64,000 nucleotides of DNA from Thermomucor indicae-seudaticae (taxonomy: Eukaryota > Mucoromycota > Mucoromycetes > Mucorales > Lichtheimiaceae): contig JSYX01000066.1 in assembly GCA_000787465.1 (NCBI GenBank), forward strand, positions 19,783 through 83,782, given 5' to 3'. Shown here piece by piece: positions 58,585 to 64,000 of this stretch. The position numbers were made by a program, and so were the translations under genes. Position 1 is the first letter of the stretch. Each line of letters starts with the position of its first letter. The notes under the pieces are model-generated. The model did not search any database. It saw only the letters and a list, made by a program, of their open reading frames with translations, and had not been told where the DNA came from.

Positions 58585-59533
58585 TTTGCGAAAGAACCAA
58601 TCTGATCCAAAGCGCACTTTCCGCAAAAACACTTTTCGGAGTCATTGAGTGGGACAAGGCGAGGTTAACATAGAGACTTGTTCGTTTTGCATTGAATATC
58701 TTATGGAACTGGCACCTTCATAACAGCTGAATGTACCGAGATGGCATCGTACTGCCATGTCAGTCAGCGTGCACTCCATGTAATAACCGTTTTTTTTTTG
58801 TTTTTGCTACGACAACAGACACACAGAAAATCATAACCGCAGTCGACCGTGTTACTTTCAAAGCTGAACGCGAACATGCTTTGAAGGGGCGCTTAGTTTG
58901 CTTGGATTGGTCGTTTGAAAGAGCATTAGTGCATTCGCGCCCACAAACTTCAGAACCTTGGATATATGCATAGCTTATTGACAGGTATCTTAATACATCT
59001 GCGACGAATGTGTACAATGGGTCTTGGCGAAGGAAATCCTGCTCTAGAAGATGGATACTGAAGCCGCACTAAAAGGAATTGTGATAGCGCTTGCAAATGT
59101 AGGAAATGGTAGCCGATGCGGTCACCCCCCCACTTCCCAAACTGAAGACAGGAAACCTACAGAAAGAACGTACCATCACCTAACTCGGCAGAGAATTCTC
59201 TTGCCGCTTCAGACATAGAACTTGTGCCTTGAAGCCTGTACTCAACAGACCGCATCAATAAAAGGTCTTCGTTGTATGCTTTGCGAGCATGCACATGGCT
59301 TGGTCGGCTTCATCCTTGGTGGCACTCATAGCAAACCCTTGCAAAAATAGAGAATTTGAACATTGTTCATATCTGGTGCCAACATCTCTTCAGCAAACGG
59401 TCAAATGGAAAACGCGAATCAGCGCAAAAGGATATTGGCTTCATAAGCGCAAATCAAGCGGAAAGATACAGCAAACTCTTGTGCCATGACAGCTTTTCTG
59501 CTGGACAGCGACGATCACCAATATGACAAGATT
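58585..59533. other. Divergent promoter region between SSU72 and the F-box gene
   Basis: 0.95 kb; short open frames only, plus an in-frame upstream ATG at 59486 for the TPR gene. Confidence 0.4.
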
Positions 59534-61613
59534 ATGAATCAGTCTCAATTCGAACAGCCACAAAAAGCTTTTGGTGATGGCAAAAACAGTTTCAAGGACC
59601 AGTCATTCGCTGCAGCTGTCGAGAATTTCGATCAAGCGATGGAACATGTTACTGAGAAGCTCACTGTGACCATTCTCCTGAATCGTGCGATCGCACTGGA
59701 AAATATGAAAGAATACGCGAAGATGCTTGTCGACGCTCGTCGAATTATAGAACATGCTCCAAAGTTTTCTGGTGGATACCTACTCGCAGTGCGCTCCCTT
59801 GCCCAACAGGGGCGCGTTCCCGAAGCACTGGCCATGTACGAGAGCGCCATAAAACTTGTCGACCAAAGCGACCCGTTCTAGAACAAAATCATATCAAGCA
59901 AGGACCAACTTGCTGCCGACGTTGACCAGAAAAACATGAAATTCATGAGCAGACTTTCACCTGAATTGTTCGATCTCATTTTTGAGCAGCTTCCTCTAAC
60001 TGAACGAGTCCGCTGTGCACAGACCTGCAAGGGATGGAGAAGACGATTCTTGGAATGGCCCAAAATGTGGTCTGAAGCTACTCTTTTGCACCTAGCCGAC
60101 TATTCCCGCGAAGAAATAGAGGAGCAGATAGCGCACATGGGCAGCAAGAACGTTCGTAAGATCATCCTACCGGATTCACCAGGCTATATTGTCACTTGCA
60201 TGCTAAAGCAGAAGATGGATGACATCAAAGGCCTCGGTAAGCGATTAAGCAAAACCATCTTTAGGGCGTACTGGTCATAACCCATGAACCATAGTTGTTC
60301 CCGGTACGATCTTTGACGGTTTCAACGGGAGCGAGTTTACGAAGCTACTGGAGTTGAACAAGCAAAGTTTAACTGACTTGGGTATTATTTTTGATAAGGT
60401 GGTGTCACCAAGATCATTGCAGTCAGTCTTGGATATATGCCAAAATTTGACCCATCTTTCGTGCGCCTGTATGGATATGGACATGGACGTATCTGCTGGC
60501 AGATTGTCTTTGGGTTCTCGATCACTACAGCTGACTAATTTATACTTTAATGCAAACGCGTATGTGGCATGTGATCAGAGCTTGACAGAATTGATCTCGC
60601 ATAGCCCGCGGCTAAAAGTACTCTATGTGGACACACTAGTGGACAATGAGAGGCTGCAGAAGCGAGTGATGCAGTTGATACACCAGCATTGTCCACGATT
60701 GGAGTGGATCTATGTATGTGCTCAAGCACGCCTTCCGGTAGTAACTGTTATGAAGGAGACACACCGGAAAACTATAGACGTCGCGCATATTTCGCCCTCT
60801 ATCGATAAAGAGATGCTCCAGGTCTTGAAACACCATCGTACCAAGGTACAAGTACTCAACATGAGCTTGCCGAGCACGGAGCCGCGTCACAAAACCTGGA
60901 GCGAAATAGAATGTCTTGGCGGTTTTCCCAGTTTGCAGTGTCTGAGACTTTGTGGACTGTCCTTGCTTTCGGATGTGGGACAAGATGCGGAGGGTAGCCG
61001 CCGCATGGCCGCAACGGTTGTTTCGATCGTCCAGATGTGTCCGACAGTGGAGACGCTCTCCCTCGAGTGCTTCGACTTTAGCACGACGACGGATTTATTT
61101 GAAGCGTTGAGTAATATGAAGCAGCTGTTACGTCTGGAATTCACAGACTGCAAAGGCTTAAAGGCTCGGGACCTACATTCATTTGCCAAAAGTGGCACCG
61201 CCTTGCAGCATTTCGCGTTTCGGGTTTCGGATGAACCACGATCGGCGCGGCCCACTGCTCGCGACATCCTGGAGGAAGCGTCGCACATGACGGAATTACG
61301 AGCGCTGGAACTGCGCGGATATCGGGCGTTTGGCGCCGAACATATCAAAAGGTTTGCGAACAACTTGAGAAGTACAAGACTGGCGCGCGTCATCATAGAG
61401 GACTGTGCCCTCGGCAAAGCAGGGTTAAAGCATCTACTCACGTTACCGAACCTGGTCTATGTTCATATACACGGAAATTATCAAATGACTGAAGAGGATG
61501 TCGGCGATGCGGTCCTACGCAGCCGCAATCAGTCTCTCTGCGTTGTCTTCCAATATCGTATGTATCGCGCACTGAAAGACATATTTATAACAGATAGCGA
61601 GGGCATGAGTTAG
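59534..61613 (+). CDS. TPR-F-box-LRR protein gene interrupted by an in-frame TAG
   Basis: One reading frame encodes TPR-like helices (residues ~1-115, LLNRAIALENMKEYAKMLVDA and ALAMYESAIKLV), then an F-box (MSRLSPELFDLIFEQLPLTE) and leucine-rich repeats, as in the TPR-F-box proteins (Pof3-like) common in Mucoromycota; these recruit substrates to SCF ubiquitin ligases. Exons are 59534-60236 and 60295-61613 (58-nt intron). Codon 116 is TAG (59879-59881), between SDPF and NKIISSKDQLAADV, exactly where such proteins keep a single linked frame. Either a nonsense mutation or sequencing error, or two products: a TPR peptide (59534-59881) and an F-box-LRR protein starting at the ATG at 59936. No splice signal removes the TAG. 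Confidence 0.8.
59879..59881 (+). other. In-frame TAG splitting TPR and F-box modules
   Basis: Frame is open immediately before and for 18 codons after to the F-box ATG, with linker-like residues (KDQLAADVDQKN), so the stop looks recent. Confidence 0.75.
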
Positions 61614-62280
61614 AAGGTCTCCGATGAGCGTTTCGATGATCACTATGACTTTGATGACTTGTAAAGATAGTGTTAAAGAAGCACATAGCTCTTTTTTATA
61701 ATTAAAAAACAGTAATAGATATACAATTTGCATTCACCATCGATATGTAGTAAGGTCCTCGAAAGGAGGAGACCGGGCCAAACGCGGCAATTCTGAAGGA
61801 GGTCAGAATGCGCATCGGCGTTTGCATTTCGAGACTCGAAAGGCAACGGAAAAGTGCGCGTTCTGGAGAGGATTCATACCAGTAGTGCATTGCCAGATCT
61901 AGGTGGCGATAGACCGCAGATACAGGGAAAAGGTGACCACTGCATCAGCACGGGAACGACAATCACTTTGGCACGCATCGGATGATAGCGACGTGAGCAG
62001 TATACAATTCAGAGTATATCTTCCAAGACAGGCGTCTTCAGTCGGCTATCATCCCTTGCGCAAGGGCCCGCAGGCAATTACGTCCTGATAGGCTATGGAT
62101 AGGCTATTGAGTCCAATTTTGTGCACTGAAAGGCTTCACAGGCCTTTCAAAGACTACGTAGCAAACAGCGTTGGACTGGTAAGGAACTCATACACTCACA
62201 TGCGGCACAACACCACGAATGTCGTTTGCAATTTATTCTCATACTTAACGAACGATATTTCTTAAATGCAAAGAGGATCG
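61614..62280. other. Intergenic: F-box gene 3' flank
   Basis: 0.67 kb; short open frames only, for example 61903-62088. Confidence 0.4.
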
Positions 62281-62947
62281 TTAAGCGTCCATTCCTTCAA
62301 CGCTATCTTCATCTCTGTTAGCTTCTGTGCGGCTCCAACCAACATATGCTTCGGTAGGAATCCGCGGCAACAGAGGCTCGAATCGTCGCCAGCAATCCTC
62401 ATCGAGATCGTGGTTGACAAGGTAGCGGGAGAAGTTATGCTCGTCAGACACGCTGATTTCGAAATCTGGGATGACAAGTAGTGATCGCTCAATAGCACGC
62501 ATGTCGACAATGAAGCAGCCGCTATACGTGTCTATCACCGGCTTCAAGACTTGCATACCCGTGAGGTGCGGCTTGTCAACGGGATGGAACTGACGTCCGA
62601 AGCAAAGTTGCAATGTCTTTCCTCGGTACACTGCGGTGAATAGTAACAGCACTTCCACAACAGTGAACGCGAGTTCACCATTGTGGCAAGTTGACTAATG
62701 CGTAACCTTGCTGTTTGCGTCCGTGGAAAGATTCGTGCGTGCATATATGGTCGTTGTAAGGATCACCATCTTCGTCGTAGTCGCGGATGAGTAAAGACTG
62801 ATACGCACAAATCTAAAAGACAGAAGTTGACCTCACCGAACGCTAGAAAAAGCGCAATATTGAGTGGCTCACCTCGTATGTACGAAACGCGGCGCAGCGG
62901 TCGAAAAGAACATCGTCCCATAGAGCAGTTGACGGCCCATTCAAAGA
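62281..62947 (-). CDS. Hypothetical protein, 5' end not found
   Basis: Spliced minus-strand frame: exon 62873 to about 62947 (open, no start codon visible), 62812-62707 and 62630-62281. Junctions are in phase and join WDDVLFDRCAAFRTYE to ICAYQSLLIRDYDEDGDPY, then FHGRKQQ to VYRGKTLQLCFGRQFHPVDK. The translated product is acidic with scattered Cys/His (DHICTHESFHG) but no domain I recognise. The upstream start must lie in another exon or has been lost; the region overlaps, antisense, a plus-strand relic. Confidence 0.5.
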
Positions 62948-63752
62948 CTATGACAAGGACGCTTTGGAAGGCATACTCTCACAACTGGAAGAGAAGCTGG
63001 GTCATCTACAAGCAGCGAAAGAGGACATAAAGAAACAGAAAAGAGTAGCAGATAAGGAGTACTATAAGCGAAATTGGAAGACTCTGCGAAAGAGAACACG
63101 GATCACACGAACATGAAGAAATGTCAAGCAAGCCGTGCTGTTGCGAGTACTGCTTTTAACAAGAACAAGCGTGATCTCAAGGAGATCCGAATGGCAATTC
63201 GCAACGCACATTGTCGCCTTGTAGCTTTAAAAGAAGAGAAGAAAACGGGAAAGGCAAAAGCAGAAGGTTCGGCTGACGCGGAACATCACCAAGACATAGC
63301 TATGACTACGCCGACATTGACAAGGCTCGGCTGTGAAGATTACACGGATATTTTCACAGCTTTAAAACGAGGCAGAGCAAGCAAACAGACTTCTGGTTTT
63401 TGGCGGAATCGATTACGGTTTTCGCACCAAGTCTACCACCGTTCCCTTGACGATGGAGAGGTACAAGCAGCATGTTAGAGGATAAAGGCGATTCATTCGA
63501 TGGATCTCGTAGCCATGATGAAGTTGTTAATGTCCCAAAGCCTTACCGAATAACGACGCAACAGTTGAACGAAAAATCACGGATGAACAACATTAAGCGC
63601 CTACGTGAAAAAAGAAAAGAATGCGGAATGCCGACGTATTGGAGGATGAAGAAAGCTAAAGGAAAATTCATTCAAAAGCGCCTTTACACCAGAAGATGTC
63701 GAAAAATGCCAAAAGGTATATGGACGCTAATATATGATCTACGGTCATAAGT
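62842..63752 (+). pseudogene. Frameshifted transposon-like relic, possibly Fanzor/TnpB-related
   Basis: Three consecutive frames on the plus strand read as one broken protein. First is a Lys/Glu-rich coiled coil (ILSQLEEKLGHLQAAKEDIK). From about 63074 comes a second frame (NKNKRDLKEIRMAIRNAHC), then a short third-frame segment VFGGIDYGFRTKSTTVPLTM at about 63393-63452, then VPKPYRITTQQLNEKSRMNN. The (G/T)-x-DYG-x-x-T-x-x-TV pattern followed by a PK-Y-IT segment recalls large multicopy proteins of Mucorales that contain a TnpB/Fanzor-like nuclease with a C-terminal zinc finger. Neither the zinc finger nor terminal repeats are present here, so the identity is tentative. Confidence 0.4.
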
Positions 63753-64000
63753 AACACTTGTATATAGTGTCGTATCCTAACATCTTCTCATCCCTATTTT
63801 GGGAAATGGATACCTGGTTCCTGGGCCATTACCCAATTCGTCAATTGTTACTGTGGGCAATCCCATTATGCACCACATTCCAAGCTTATGCATAGCTTGG
63901 CTTCCAGAATCAGGGGTTCAGACAACATTCTTACAACACATTCTGATCCAAGCTCAGATCATACCTTCTTATGAACCGAACCGTTGTGTTCGTTCTCATC
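63753..64000. other. Right-end flank
   Basis: About 250 bp with no recognisable gene before the window ends. Confidence 0.4.

Overview
The window is nuclear DNA from a fungus, most likely an early-diverging filamentous fungus of the Mucoromycota (Mucorales-like; genus not determined). The evidence is short, dense spliceosomal introns (41-85 nt, mostly 50-70), about 27 gene models packed into 64 kb on both strands, a CYP51/ERG11 sterol demethylase, a Kin1-type kinase with a KA1 tail, and a mix of metazoan-like genes (UNC50, HUS1, MePCE/Bmc1, a CHY zinc finger) with Mucoromycota-style families (TPR-F-box proteins, a CE9-like amidohydrolase, a WNYNYPYY-type membrane protein). Exon coordinates were worked out by hand from splice signals, reading frame and family conservation. 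No tRNA, rRNA, CRISPR array or intact transposon was found.

Layout. 1-2.3 kb: 5' part of an ABCB-type transporter, cut by the window edge. 3.6-11.8 kb: three minus-strand nuclear genes: TAF1, a methylphosphate capping enzyme (MePCE/Bmc1) and a Q-rich SWIB-domain protein. 13.7-17.4 kb: ERG11/CYP51 and UNC50 on the plus strand. 17.7-23.5 kb: a minus-strand run of a membrane-anchored class 3 lipase, a secreted HExxH metalloprotease and a G-alpha subunit. 24.7-33.9 kb: plus-strand QCR9, an alpha-arrestin, an N-myristoylation-motif SAM methyltransferase, a heat-shock-factor-type regulator and an EXS (Erd1-like) protein. 34.1-38.7 kb: transketolase and an S6K-like AGC kinase (minus). 39.5-42.0 kb: PP2A scaffold subunit A (plus). 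42.3-49.9 kb: a minus run of a CHY zinc-finger protein, HUS1, an ER J-protein (Scj1-like) and a CE9-like amidohydrolase. 51.0-55.5 kb: a small proline-rich protein and a KIN1/PAR-1 kinase (plus). 55.7-58.6 kb: a single-pass membrane protein with a PPxY motif and the SSU72 phosphatase (minus). 59.5-61.6 kb: a TPR-F-box-LRR gene with an in-frame TAG. 62.3-63.8 kb: an incomplete hypothetical gene beside a frameshifted, transposon-like relic.

Most of these are housekeeping or signalling genes and share no obvious pathway. Loose themes are nutrient signalling (G-alpha, arrestin, S6K, PP2A-A), the secretory pathway (UNC50, Erd1-like, Scj1-like) and RNA polymerase II function (TAF1, SSU72). The observations most worth following are: a natural Ser at the switch-I position of the G-alpha where Gly-to-Ser gives RGS insensitivity; four GC-AG introns with the same GCAAGT donor; a nonsense codon between the TPR and F-box halves of one gene; overlapping frames of the protease and the lipase with an EGF-like cysteine stretch; an HQEL tail on the ER J-protein whose last splice donor lies in a 7-bp tandem repeat; and the transposon-like relic at the right end.
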